Origin: CAVTQY01 sp963736975
GTDB lineage: Bacteria; Pseudomonadota; Alphaproteobacteria; Acetobacterales; Acetobacteraceae
Reading direction: 5' to 3'
DNA length: 64,000 nucleotides
NCBI GenBank assembly: GCA_963736975.1
Contig: CAVTQY010000002.1
Span: 682,001-746,000, forward strand
The notes beneath the pieces were generated by a model. That model was not told where the DNA came from. It made no database searches and saw only the letters and a list, made by a program, of their open reading frames with translations. The position numbers and the translations under genes are program-made. Shown here piece after piece: positions 43,263-51,421 of the stretch (position 1 is its first letter; every line of letters begins with the position of its first letter).

Positions 43263-44399
43263 ATGGACGAACCGATGCCGCAAACCGAGCTGGGCCGCTC
43301 CGAGACGCTTCTCGAAGAACTCGCGCAATGGGTCCGCTTGGAGACGCCCACCACCGACGCGACAGCGGTGAACCGGCTGACCGACCTCGCCGAAGCGGCG
43401 CTGTCTCGCGCCGGTGCGGTCCTCAAGCGCATCTCCGGGCGCGACGGCTTCGGCGATAACCTGATCGCCCGCACCCCCGGCAACGGCAAAAGCATCCTGG
43501 TGGCCGGGCATCTCGATACCGTCTGGTCGCACGGCACGCTGGACGCCATGCCGTTTCGGGTGAACGGCGAGAAGGCGCACGGGCCGGGCATCTACGACAT
43601 GAAAGCCGGCAGCTTCCTCGCCGTGCACGTGGTCCGCTCGCTGCTGGCCCAGCGCATCGCCACGCGGCGTCCGATCGTGCTTTTGCTCACGCCCGACGAG
43701 GAGGTGGGCAGTCCGACCAGCCGCGACCTGATCGAACGCGAGGCAAGCAAGGCGGCGGCCGTCCTGATCCCCGAACCGGCCGGCGCAGGCGGCGCTTGCG
43801 TGACCGCGCGCAAGGGGGTCGGGCGCTTCGTGCTGCGGATAGAGGGACGCGGCGCCCATGCCGGCGGCAATTTCCAGGATGGCACCTCGGCCGTGGTGGA
43901 ACTGGCGCAACAGATACTGGCGCTGCACGGGATGGTGGATCTGGAGCGCGGCATCACGCTCAACGCCGCGCCGGTCTGGGGCGGTACGCGGCCCAACGTG
44001 ATCCCGCCGGAAGCCGGCTGCGAAATCGACCTGCGGGTGGATTCGGCTGCCGACGGGGAGCGTATGGAAGCGGCGCTGCTGGCTTTGACCGCGCGCACGC
44101 CCGGGTGTCGCGTGACCGTGAAAGGCGGTATGAACCGGCCGCCCTTCACGGAAACGCCGGTCATCGCCGCGCTGTACGAGAAAGCGAGGGCGGTCGCCGC
44201 CGGCGTCGGCATCACCCTGCCGCGGCAGCATCGCGGCGGCGGATCGGACGGCAATTTCACCGCCGCAATGGGCATACCGACGCTCGACGGGCTGGGTTGT
44301 CCCGGCGCCGGCGCGCATGTGCGCCATGAGCACATCCTCTGGCGCGAGCTGGCGCCGCGCGCGGCGCTGCTGGCCGGACTGCTGGAGACGTTGGACTGA
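43263..44399 (+). CDS. M20-family peptidase (glutamate carboxypeptidase-type)
   Basis: The 378-residue protein is a two-zinc M20A exopeptidase. Zinc and catalytic residues are in LVAGHLDTVWSHGTLDAMPF (His-x-Asp), HGPGIYDMKAGSFLAVHVVR (bridging Asp), LLTPDEEVGSPTSRDLIERE (general-base Glu-Glu) and the C-terminal LGCPGAGAHVRHEHILWREL (His ligand). RGAHAGGNFQDGTSAVVELA marks the dimerisation domain. The pattern is closest to CPG2-like carboxypeptidases that remove C-terminal glutamate. Cleavable substrate is unknown. The start at 43263 (MDEPMPQTEL) is used; the ATG at 43275 is possible. It is 10 bp upstream of the MBOAT gene. Confidence 0.9.
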   Translation: MDEPMPQTELGRSETLLEELAQWVRLETPTTDATAVNRLTDLAEAALSRAGAVLKRISGRDGFGDNLIARTPGNGKSILVAGHLDTVWSHGTLDAMPFRVNGEKAHGPGIYDMKAGSFLAVHVVRSLLAQRIATRRPIVLLLTPDEEVGSPTSRDLIEREASKAAAVLIPEPAGAGGACVTARKGVGRFVLRIEGRGAHAGGNFQDGTSAVVELAQQILALHGMVDLERGITLNAAPVWGGTRPNVIPPEAGCEIDLRVDSAADGERMEAALLALTARTPGCRVTVKGGMNRPPFTETPVIAALYEKARAVAAGVGITLPRQHRGGGSDGNFTAAMGIPTLDGLGCPGAGAHVRHEHILWRELAPRAALLAGLLETLD

Positions 44400-44409
44400 A
44401 CCTCGCGGA

Positions 44410-45789
44410 ATGCTGTTCAACTCCCAGCTTTTCATCTGCGGTTTCCTGCCGCCGGTGCTCGCCGCCTATTACGCCCTGGCGCACAACCGGACGGCCCGAC
44501 AGGTGCTGGTCGTCATCGCCTCGCTCGTCTTCTACGGCTGGTGGGATGTCCGCTTCGTGCCGCTGCTGGCCGGGCTCACCCTCGCCAATTGGCTGATCTC
44601 CTGTTGGTACGGCGCCTCCCGCCACCGCATCATCCCGCTGCTCGGCGTGACACTGAACCTCGCCGTACTCGCGCTGTTCAAATACGCCGATTTCCTGCGC
44701 GGCTCGTATTACGGTCTGCTCGATCAGGACTGGACTGCGTGGCACCTGATCCTGCCGCTCGGGATCAGCTTCTTCGTTTTCCAGAAAATCTCCTACCTGA
44801 TCGATCTCAGCCGCGGCGAGGCGCATGTCTATCGGTTCCTCGATTTCTGCATGTTCGTGCTGTTCTTCCCGCAGCTCATTGCCGGGCCGATCGTCCGGCA
44901 CAACGAGATCATCCCGCAATTCGCCGCCGATCCGCGCCGGCCGGAAATGTGGGAGAATCTGTCGCGCGGCTTCGCACTGTTCGTGATCGGGGTGGCGAAG
45001 AAGGTGGCGCTGGCGGATACGCTGGCGATGGTCGCCGATCCGCTGTTCACACACGCCGCTGCCGCGCCGCTCGCCGCTGCCCAGGCCTGGGTCGCCTGCG
45101 CGGCCTATACGCTGCAGATCTATTTCGACTTTTCCGGCTACTCCGACATGGCGATCGGGCTGGCGCGCATGTTCGGTCTGCATCTGCCGTTCAACTTCAA
45201 CGCCCCGTACCGCGCCGTATCCGTCCGCGATTTCTGGCGTCGCTGGCACATGACGCTGTCGCGTTTCCTGCGCGACTATCTCTACATCCCGCTCGGCGGC
45301 AATCGCTGCGGGCCGATCCGACAAGCGGCGAACGTCATCGCCACCATGCTGCTGGGCGGCCTGTGGCATGGTGCGGGCTGGACCTTCGTCGCCTGGGGCG
45401 GGCTGCACGGGGTCGCCCTTGCGGTGAACCATTGGTGGGAGCGCGTCGGCCTGCGCCTGCCACGCCCCGCCGCATGGCTGCTCACCTTGCTCTTCGTCAT
45501 GGCCGGCTGGGTGCTGTTCCGCTCCGCCGGTTTCGCCGCCGCGAGCCAAATGCTGGCCTCGATGCTCGGGCTGCACGGTGCCGGATCCGTCCGGCTCGAC
45601 CGCGAATACGTAGCGGCCTTGGTGGGTGGCGCCGTGATCGCGCTGATCGGCCCCACCAGCCAGGAGGCCGCCCTGAACATCTTGCGACCACGCCCGTGGC
45701 TCGCCGTGCCGGCCGGCGCGGGACTCGCCTATCTGCTGCTGCTGGTCGGCGGCCGGTTGCCGAATGTCTTCATCTACTTCCAGTTCTGA
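44410..45789 (+). CDS. MBOAT-family O-acyltransferase (AlgI-like)
   Basis: The 459-residue polytopic protein transfers acetyl groups from the cytosol to an extracellular polysaccharide. It shows the MBOAT core: IASLVFYGWWDVRFVPLLAG, ILPLGISFFVFQKISYLIDL, YLDF-like FLDFCMFVLFFPQLIAGPIV, LQIYFDFSGYSDMAIGLARM, FWRRWHMTLSRFLRDYLYIP and LLGGLWHGAGWTFVAWGGLH with the catalytic His. Eleven or so membrane segments are visible. Its 3' end overlaps the SGNH-like partner by 26 bp, the classic AlgI/AlgJ-type pairing. The acetylated polymer is not identified; no polysaccharide synthase gene lies in the window. Confidence 0.93.
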   Translation: MLFNSQLFICGFLPPVLAAYYALAHNRTARQVLVVIASLVFYGWWDVRFVPLLAGLTLANWLISCWYGASRHRIIPLLGVTLNLAVLALFKYADFLRGSYYGLLDQDWTAWHLILPLGISFFVFQKISYLIDLSRGEAHVYRFLDFCMFVLFFPQLIAGPIVRHNEIIPQFAADPRRPEMWENLSRGFALFVIGVAKKVALADTLAMVADPLFTHAAAAPLAAAQAWVACAAYTLQIYFDFSGYSDMAIGLARMFGLHLPFNFNAPYRAVSVRDFWRRWHMTLSRFLRDYLYIPLGGNRCGPIRQAANVIATMLLGGLWHGAGWTFVAWGGLHGVALAVNHWWERVGLRLPRPAAWLLTLLFVMAGWVLFRSAGFAAASQMLASMLGLHGAGSVRLDREYVAALVGGAVIALIGPTSQEAALNILRPRPWLAVPAGAGLAYLLLLVGGRLPNVFIYFQF

Positions 45790-46834
45790 TCCGCGAGTCT
45801 GGCGCCGCTTCTTCGGCTTGGCCGCAGGGTTTGCGGCTGCGCTGACGCTGGTCGTCGCGCTGTTCGTGGCACTGGTGGACCCGTTCGATACGCTGCCTTT
45901 ATCGCCCCCCGCGCAGCGCTGGCCGGTTGCCACCGACGCCCGGTTTTCCTTTCCCGCGCTGGCGCGAGCGGCACGGTTCAACAGTGCCGTGTTCGGCACC
46001 TCTACGTCCCGGCTGCTGCGCCCGGCGGAACTGGATCCGGCGTTCGATGCACGCTTCGCCAACCTGGCGATGAACGACGCCACCGTGTACGAGCAGACGC
46101 GGCTGATGACGGTCTTCCGCCGCGCCCATCCGCAAGCGCGCGTGGTGATGCTCGGCCTCGATGTCCGCTGGTGCGTGACCGGCGATACCTACCAGAAACT
46201 GACACCCCGGCCCTTCCCCGGCTGGATGTACGGCCGCAACCGGTGGCTCGGATATCTGCATCTGTTGACTCTCTATGCGGTGCAGGAGGCCGGCCAGCAA
46301 TTCGGCATCCTGATCGGCGTCAAGCAGCCGGTTTATGGGCGAGACGGCTACACGCGCTTCGTGCCGCCGGACAGCGACTACGACCCCGGCCGCGCGGCGA
46401 TGCATCTCCGTGAGGCCGTTCCCGACGTGCCGCCCGGTGCTCGCGGCGGGCCGCCGGCGACGTGGCACTACCCGGCGCTGGACGCGTTGCGCACGGCGCT
46501 GACGCAGCTACCCCCCGCCACGCGTAAGGTCCTGTTCTTCGTCCCCTACAACCACGTGCTGTTCTCGCCCGAAGGCAGCCAGGGCGCGGCGGTGTGGAAC
46601 GAGTGCAAGCATCGTGTCGCAGCGATCGCCGCGGCAGTCCCCAATACACTGGCGGTGGATTTCATGCGCCCAAGCCCGATCACCGAGAACGACGAGAGCT
46701 ACTGGGACCCGCTGCATTACCGGGTCGGCGTGGCGGACCGTCTGGTGCGTGATCTGGCGCTGGCTGTGCGGGGCGAGAGCAATACCGATTTCAGCATCCT
46801 CGAACCGCACGCGGACGAAGCCGCCAGCCGTTAA
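45764..46834 (+). CDS. AlgJ/AlgX-like (SGNH-type) partner protein of the MBOAT transferase
   Basis: The 356-residue protein has one N-terminal membrane anchor (GLAAGFAAALTLVVALFVALV) and a periplasmic domain. The NSAVFGTSTSRLLRPAELDP segment looks like the SGNH block I (G-x-S), and YWDPLHYRVGVADRLVRDLA supplies the final Asp-x2-His. These fit the catalytic partner that completes O-acetylation in alginate- or cellulose-type systems. Its ATG lies 26 bp inside the MBOAT gene, so the two are co-translated. The acyl hydrolase assignment rests on context and the two motifs, not on full-length similarity. Confidence 0.75.
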   Translation: MSSSTSSSDPRVWRRFFGLAAGFAAALTLVVALFVALVDPFDTLPLSPPAQRWPVATDARFSFPALARAARFNSAVFGTSTSRLLRPAELDPAFDARFANLAMNDATVYEQTRLMTVFRRAHPQARVVMLGLDVRWCVTGDTYQKLTPRPFPGWMYGRNRWLGYLHLLTLYAVQEAGQQFGILIGVKQPVYGRDGYTRFVPPDSDYDPGRAAMHLREAVPDVPPGARGGPPATWHYPALDALRTALTQLPPATRKVLFFVPYNHVLFSPEGSQGAAVWNECKHRVAAIAAAVPNTLAVDFMRPSPITENDESYWDPLHYRVGVADRLVRDLALAVRGESNTDFSILEPHADEAASR

Positions 46835-46837
46835 AGC

Positions 46838-46867
46838 ATGATCGCTTCGAGTAAGCGAGGCGATCAT
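46838..46867. terminator. Inverted repeat downstream of the O-acetylation pair
   Basis: ATGATCGC (46838-46845) and GCGATCAT (46860-46867) form a perfect 8-bp stem around 14 bases that can fold further (CGCTT with AAGCG). It starts three bases after the stop of the SGNH-like gene. There is no T tract, so terminator function is tentative. Confidence 0.4.
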
Positions 46868-47082
46868 CCACAAAGGTCGCCCCATCGTAATGCGCAGCGA
46901 AAGCCGGCCATCCACGTCTTACTTTCCTCATTACTTATGCAATGCCCAAGTCACTGATTCTGCTGGCGCAGCGACCCGGCACGGCCGGGAGCTGTCCGCC
47001 GAGGTTGACTTGTCGAAAAGGTGGAAACCTAACCGGCTCCGCCAGTGGATGAAGAGAATCGCCGGTGCCCTTGGGGAGGCGC
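46868..47082. other. Intergenic region with no recognised gene
   Basis: About 215 bp between the O-acetylation pair and the convergent 547-residue gene. A short imperfect inverted element (CACGGCCGGGAGCTGTCCG region, near 46978) was seen. No family-like frame was found. This marks the left edge of the accessory, gene-poor stretch. Confidence 0.35.
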
Positions 47083-48726
47083 TCACGGTTCGGCGACGAC
47101 CTGCTGGTCCTGCCACCACACATTCAGCCAGCCATAAATCGGGAACGGCTGGCTGTCGTCCTCCGACAACCCGGCCCAGGATTGAATCTGGTCCACGCTA
47201 ACCGGCGCGGCGACGTTCTGGTTGTCGAGGGAACTCGATGCGCTCGGCGCGTCGTAGATATCGGTCAGGATTCCACGGTTGAGGATGATCGCGGGAAGGA
47301 TGTCGAGCGTGAGAATGTCTGCAATCTGCAACGCGTCGATCACATAAGCGTACTTGTCGCCCAGTTGGGACCACTGGACGGTCAGGTCGTGCTTCGGCGG
47401 CAGACTTGCCGGATTGAGATCGCCAAGCACAATGGCGATTCCGACACTTCCCTCGCCGGCGTTGTACACTTGGACGGCCACGTTCGCTCGGTGGGTGAAG
47501 TGATAACTGACCATCAGCGTCGGCGGAGGGCGAACCGGATTGCGCTTGATAGGCGGCGGCTGAACGAGCAGCTTGATAAATGGGCGGCCCTCGTATGGCG
47601 TCGTGAATATGGTCGGATGCGCCTCGACCCGCCACGACAGCGGAATGCCGAGGATCGTCGTCTCGACCTTTGCGACCTCAGCCAGCAGATGATCGATGAA
47701 GTTGCCTCCCGCGAACTTCTGACTGACCGTGTAGGGCCGAGACATGATCTGGAGCGAGGTCATTTGCGAGCCGGGGACGCCGCGTGGTGGCGGCGACGGC
47801 GTCGCCACCGCCATCAGCAGCGGCGCGTGAACCTCGGTGTGAAAATCGTTATGGCCGCAATCGACAATCCAGCGGCCGAAGGTCGCGATTCGCGCCCCGT
47901 TGGTGATCAAATTCTGGAACAGCGGCGGGACAAGGCCCTGGTCGGTCTCGACTCCGAGCACGCCTTTCGGCGCGTCCAGACCAATGTCGTGCGCAGCGTC
48001 GTTGGCCGCGACTAAGTCCGAATCCTGCGCGCCCGTTCCGGGCGTCACGCCGGTGTTCGAAACCGCAAGCAAACCTTCGTACTGCGGGTCGGGGACGATG
48101 TAGAACTCGAAATCGAACCCGAACGGATGCACGAACCACACGTCACCCTGGGACAGCTTGGGATTGGGCGTCCCGGGCAGTTCAGGAATGACCACCCAAC
48201 CGGTGAGGCCGACCATGGGATTGTCGAGCGAGCCCTCTTTCTCGGCGCTCTGGTCATAGACCGACACCCATTCCCATGGAGGCGGCGAAGTGAGCCCGAT
48301 CGTCGAACCCCCGCTGAACGTCAGCGACCAGTTCGGATCCTTTTCGGCAGGCGGATAGGGGACGTTCTGGTATGTCGTGGTGAGAATCGATGCCGGCGGC
48401 CCGCCGGTCGGGGCGGGCGGCGGAGAAAGCGCGGGCGGCTCCCACGGTGCCAGCACTTCGGGAGGCAGCGAACCGAGGATCGACGTGACTTGGCTGCGGG
48501 GGAGCGCAGCGAAAAGCAGATTCCGCTCCTTCGGATCTGCCTTCTTAAAGGCCGCCTTCACCTGATCGACCGGAACCGAACGGAGCGTCTCCATAAGGAT
48601 TGTGTCGTCCGAGGTCCCCGGAGGCGCAGCCTTCAGCCTCTCGAGCAGCGTTTTGCCGAACACCCCCGGCAAGGGTCTCTTTGGCGGACGCGCCTCTTTC
48701 CCACGATCCTTCTTCTTCGATGGCAT
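47083..48726 (-). CDS. Unrecognised 547-residue protein
   Basis: Starts MPSKKKDRGKEARPPKRPLP behind an excellent GGGGGAGAG site. The N-terminal 100 residues are basic and helical with LLERLKAAPPGTSDDTILME and AAFKKADPKERNLLFAALPR, then a Pro-rich linker (PWEPPALSPPPAPTGGPP). The large C-terminal part is beta-rich and Trp-rich and carries CGHNDFHTEVHAPLLMAVAT, in which three His residues are spaced four apart and could bind a metal. I recognise no family. The start of that motif sits in FGRWIVDCGHNDFHTEV, and FAGGNFIDHLLAEVAKVETT follows it. A small membrane protein gene lies upstream on the same strand. Confidence 0.75.
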   Translation of the reverse strand: MPSKKKDRGKEARPPKRPLPGVFGKTLLERLKAAPPGTSDDTILMETLRSVPVDQVKAAFKKADPKERNLLFAALPRSQVTSILGSLPPEVLAPWEPPALSPPPAPTGGPPASILTTTYQNVPYPPAEKDPNWSLTFSGGSTIGLTSPPPWEWVSVYDQSAEKEGSLDNPMVGLTGWVVIPELPGTPNPKLSQGDVWFVHPFGFDFEFYIVPDPQYEGLLAVSNTGVTPGTGAQDSDLVAANDAAHDIGLDAPKGVLGVETDQGLVPPLFQNLITNGARIATFGRWIVDCGHNDFHTEVHAPLLMAVATPSPPPRGVPGSQMTSLQIMSRPYTVSQKFAGGNFIDHLLAEVAKVETTILGIPLSWRVEAHPTIFTTPYEGRPFIKLLVQPPPIKRNPVRPPPTLMVSYHFTHRANVAVQVYNAGEGSVGIAIVLGDLNPASLPPKHDLTVQWSQLGDKYAYVIDALQIADILTLDILPAIILNRGILTDIYDAPSASSSLDNQNVAAPVSVDQIQSWAGLSEDDSQPFPIYGWLNVWWQDQQVVAEP

Positions 48727-48760
48727 TCTCTCCCCCGGTATTCGCTTCGTGAGGCGGCGA

Positions 48761-49009
48761 TCAGGTTCCGGCGTGCGCGGACGAACCCAGGCGGTGCCAC
48801 TCGGCGCGGGCCGCGATGGAACACAGCATGCAGACGACGAACAGTGCGGCGACGATGATCCACTCGAATGACCCGTTATGGTTATCCGGGTCAAACCCCG
48901 TAAGCGCTTCGATCCAGTCCCGGGTGAAGACCGTGAGAACGGCGAGAAAGCCGCACAGAGCGGCGAGTCCGGCCTCGACCCAAAAGCGCACTCGAACGTT
49001 TGATGTCAT
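48761..49009 (-). CDS. Small two-helix membrane protein
   Basis: The 82-residue product starts MTSNVRVRFWVEAGLAALCG and has two membrane helices (VEAGLAALCGFLAVLTVFT and EWIIVAALFVVCMLCSIAA) separated by a conserved-looking loop RDWIEALTGFDPDNHNGSFE. This arrangement is recurrent in bacterial proteins of unknown function often annotated as ABC-permease-like fragments, a name with no support. It lies 34 bp upstream of the unrecognised 547-residue gene and shares its direction. The earlier codon at 49111 is not preferred because the added 34 residues are not family-like. Confidence 0.7.
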   Translation of the reverse strand: MTSNVRVRFWVEAGLAALCGFLAVLTVFTRDWIEALTGFDPDNHNGSFEWIIVAALFVVCMLCSIAARAEWHRLGSSAHAGT

Positions 49010-49142
49010 AAGCCCTGCCTTTCCACAGATGGTGTGTATCCCTTTCCTTATCGAGCACCAGTCCGCTTCGAAGGCAAGCTCTCGTGTCCGCTGTCTGCGC
49101 AAGATAGACAAGATAGGATGTCACCCGGCGTGCAAAGTAGAA

Positions 49143-49448
49143 ATGTTGCCCCGGGCGGGGATACGAATCATCTCCCTTCTCCAAAACCACGGGAGTTTCT
49201 TGGTTCGGCTGAGCGGCTGGCATGTCACCTTTGAGGCAATAGATAGCAACGATACAGACGATGTCCTTCCACCTTGGAATGCGAATTTATCGGCGTTTCT
49301 CATCGACCGCGAAGGTCATTGGATTATAGTCACCGACAACATCAGCGCCGACACGCATCCGGTTCTTAAAGCTGTGTGCGAGGTACGGGACGCGATCGAA
49401 TACGTCACTTCTGTCGTGTCAGGCGCAAAGTCTGCCAGAGCGCGCTAA
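49143..49448 (+). CDS. Hypothetical protein (low confidence)
   Basis: A 101-codon frame starts MLPRAGIRIISLLQNHGSFL and contains SGWHVTFEAIDSNDTDDVLP, SAFLIDREGHWIIVTDNISA and DTHPVLKAVCEVRDAIEYVT, a plausible alternating strand/helix pattern. No family is recognised and the ribosome site is weak, so this may be a degraded gene or noise in the accessory region. It lies 15 bp before a DUF6894-like small gene. Confidence 0.35.
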   Translation: MLPRAGIRIISLLQNHGSFLVRLSGWHVTFEAIDSNDTDDVLPPWNANLSAFLIDREGHWIIVTDNISADTHPVLKAVCEVRDAIEYVTSVVSGAKSARAR

Positions 49449-49463
49449 GCGAGACGCTGCCGC

Positions 49464-49751
49464 GTGCCGCACTATCGCATCTATCTGCTTGGCGCAGAGC
49501 GCCACATCATCGATGCACGGGAAGCCGACTGCGTGCACGGTGAGGTCGCTCTTCCGTATGCAGCCAGCGTGATCGACGGCCACGCTGGGGCGGAAGTATC
49601 GCAGGAGGCGCGTCTGGTCGGCTACGTGCCGGCGCAGAGTTGGGCGGCAGAAACGCGCGCGGGAGGAGCTGGAAGAGGGGCTGACACGCTACAGCGCCAG
49701 CCATATCCTCCATGCCATCCAAGCGAACACCGCATAGATGATTCGCCGTAG
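49464..49751 (+). CDS. Small DUF6894-like protein, 3' end probably degraded
   Basis: A GTG at 49464 opens a product beginning MPHYRIYLLGAERHIIDARE, followed by YAASVIDGHAGAEVSQEARL and VGYVP. The pattern MPxYxxxLL...D and EVxQ-x-R-LVG is typical of DUF6894-like small stress-associated proteins of Acetobacteraceae and rhizobia, usually 70-90 residues. After about residue 60 the sequence loses family character (SWAAETRAGGAGRGADTLQR), which suggests a frameshift in the tail. Function is unknown. Confidence 0.5.
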   Translation: MPHYRIYLLGAERHIIDAREADCVHGEVALPYAASVIDGHAGAEVSQEARLVGYVPAQSWAAETRAGGAGRGADTLQRQPYPPCHPSEHRIDDSP

Positions 49752-49759
49752 TGGCTAGG

Positions 49760-49927
49760 ATGACAAAGCCGGCGCTTACCGCCCCGAACCGTGCGGATCG
49801 GCGGCTGCCATTATCTTCGGACGACACGGCCCCGCGGGGCCAGCTCCCGATGGCCGGGCTCAGGGCACGGATGTGGCATCAGGAGGAGATGGGCCAGATT
49901 GCTCTGGCTTGGCTCGCCGACCCGTAG
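49760..49927 (+). CDS. Possible 55-residue small protein (low confidence)
   Basis: Reads MTKPALTAPNRADRRLPLSS and ends RMWHQEEMGQIALAWLADP, convergent with the tail-anchored protein gene whose stop abuts it at 49928. No clear ribosome site; listed because the C-terminal half has a helix-like, non-random pattern. Confidence 0.25.
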   Translation: MTKPALTAPNRADRRLPLSSDDTAPRGQLPMAGLRARMWHQEEMGQIALAWLADP

Positions 49928-50215
49928 CTACAGGAGATACCAAACGCCCGCCCCGATCATTGCCCACATGGCAATGCCGGTAAGCGACCCAATCGCTATG
50001 CCTCTAGCCGGAACGAATGAATCGTCTTCCTCGGCCTCATCGTATGCGAACAGACCTATTCGGTCAGCCGCCACCTCCGCTGGCGTTGGCTCGACTGAGG
50101 CGGGATTGCGCAGCAGCGCAATCAGGTGCTGATTGTCGGTTTGCAGCCGACCGAGCCGGCGACGATCAGTTGCGGTCTGGGTGTTCAGCCGACCCTCTTC
50201 AGGCAACTCGGGCAT
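49928..50215 (-). CDS. Small tail-anchored membrane protein of unknown function
   Basis: The 95-residue product starts MPELPEEGRLNTQTATDRRR with GGAGGGAGG upstream. It has a cytosolic acidic part (RIGLFAYDEAEEDDSFVPAR) and a single C-terminal membrane helix (IGSLTGIAMWAMIGAGVWYLL, split here by the window notation but contiguous). It is a tail-anchored layout. No family was recognised; it sits in a gene-poor stretch, and its neighbours give no functional context. Confidence 0.6.
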   Translation of the reverse strand: MPELPEEGRLNTQTATDRRRLGRLQTDNQHLIALLRNPASVEPTPAEVAADRIGLFAYDEAEEDDSFVPARGIAIGSLTGIAMWAMIGAGVWYLL

Positions 50216-50320
50216 CTGAGGCCCTCCCTCCCAGACGGTAAGTGCGGAGCCTTAACGTTTCGGCACGATCACGGTTTCGGTGTGTCGGGCCTCGATCCTG
50301 CTCATCGGCCTTTCAACGCC

Positions 50321-50488
50321 TCAGGGCTCGCCAGCAGCCCTTCGATCTCCGTCCCGGGCAGTCTCGAATTCCACGTCGTCCATGAGATCAGCCTCTGCCT
50401 CGTGTTGGTTCGCTAACTCCAGCGCCGCGGCGCGTGCCTGCTGGTCATTGAGGCGCGACGCGAGGCCACGCAACTCTGTTGCCCTCAT
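50321..50488 (-). CDS. Possible 55-residue small acidic protein
   Basis: Too short to appear in ordinary predictions: starts MRATELRGLASRLNDQQARA and continues ALELANQHEAEADLMDDVEF to RRAAGEP. It is mostly a charged helix with an acidic middle. The upstream ribosome site is weak (CGCCCC only). It may be a real regulator-like peptide or a fragment; no family is recognised. Confidence 0.35.
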   Translation of the reverse strand: MRATELRGLASRLNDQQARAAALELANQHEAEADLMDDVEFETARDGDRRAAGEP

Positions 50489-51008
50489 ACGAAGGGGCGC
50501 GGAGCATTTTGCTAGGCTAGTCTCGCCGCCGCCGCAATCAGCTTATTGTCTCCTGAGATTGCGGAACGTTGTCTGGCTTCCCCGGTTACGGGTGGATGTT
50601 GTTCCGGGGGCGGCATCTTCTACGGGTTCGGAGGTAAGTCGAGGATCACCCCAGCAAGGGTTTTCGGCGACGGGCAAGGGGGGCTCGGCGCTTTCGCGGA
50701 CCCTTTCGCTATCCCGAGGGAACTACGAGCGCGGCTCGCGAACGAGCTACCGTCGGTCCCGTTCGAACTGACGTATAGCTCTCTAGCCTCTACCGGCACG
50801 CCGCCCTCCTACGTTGCGTGTGCCGGCATGGGGGGAGCCGCCTCGACGCTCCATGGTATCCGCTTCCTGATCGTAGTCTCGCGCCAAGGCGAATGCTGCT
50901 GATCGCATCTGGGGGTCGCTGATCTGACAGGCCACTTGCCGGAAATGGCTCGCTCGCTGGTATGGCGCGCGGGGTTGGTGGGGCGGCCGCGCGCGAAGCC
51001 AAGACTCT
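50489..51008. other. Gene-poor stretch, left part
   Basis: A frame at 50546-50902 (plus) opens with TTG and reads FADPFAIPRELRARLANELP and SLASTGTPPSYVACAGMGGA, mildly protein-like, but no family or ribosome site supports it. A 168-codon minus-strand frame over 50790-51296 looks random. I see nothing else. Confidence 0.3.
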
Positions 51009-51064
51009 TAATACCAGCGGCCCGGCTCGGTCGGAGCACTCAACGGCAAGGGCCGCTGGTATTA
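51009..51064. repeat. Large perfect inverted repeat (15-bp arms)
   Basis: TAATACCAGCGGCCC (51009-51023) and its exact complement GGGCCGCTGGTATTA (51050-51064) flank a 26-base loop. The arms end exactly where the match breaks. Such perfect palindromic elements are typical of small dispersed repeats or the ends of miniature mobile elements. The first ten bases also occur at 39964. Confidence 0.75.
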
Positions 51065-51421
51065 GTTGATCAGAAGTCCGTTGGGCGCTGTGCCTTGCCT
51101 TGAGGCATGCGACCGGAACGCCGGCACGAGGAGGCGTTTCGACCAAAGTAGCGTCACGAGAGGGCGAGTGCCCGGTCGCACCAGCTCGCGCCATAGGCGA
51201 CCAGCGGCCTACCGGGCGGTTTCGGGTGCGACGGCTACGGCCACGGCTTGGGCTTGCCTGTCCGGCGGCGATCGTGGTGACCGCCGTGGCGCTCACAGCG
51301 GGGCGGCAAAGCGATACAATTTTTTCGTTTCGGACAATTTTTAGGTTGACCTGATGTGGAGGTTATGCAATCAAGGCGGTCTAAATTCCTCTGCTTTGGA
51401 TAATTTTTGAGGTGACAGGCT
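51065..51421. other. Leader region of the PEP-CTERM gene
   Basis: Two similar stretches lie in tandem: TCGGACAATTTTTAGGTTGAC near 51330-51352 (given here in pieces TCGGACAATTTTT and AGGTTGACCTGATG), and TTGGATAATTTTTGAGGTGAC near 51396-51416, directly before the ATG. The second carries the ribosome site GAGGTGAC. The first looks like a duplicated leader that would start at an ATG at 51353 and stop early. GC is much lower than in the surroundings here. No other gene was found. Confidence 0.5.

Noticed and set aside
44257..46083. Long minus-strand frame over the M20, MBOAT and SGNH genes
   Set aside because: Pro/Arg/Gln-rich shadow of two well-supported plus-strand genes.
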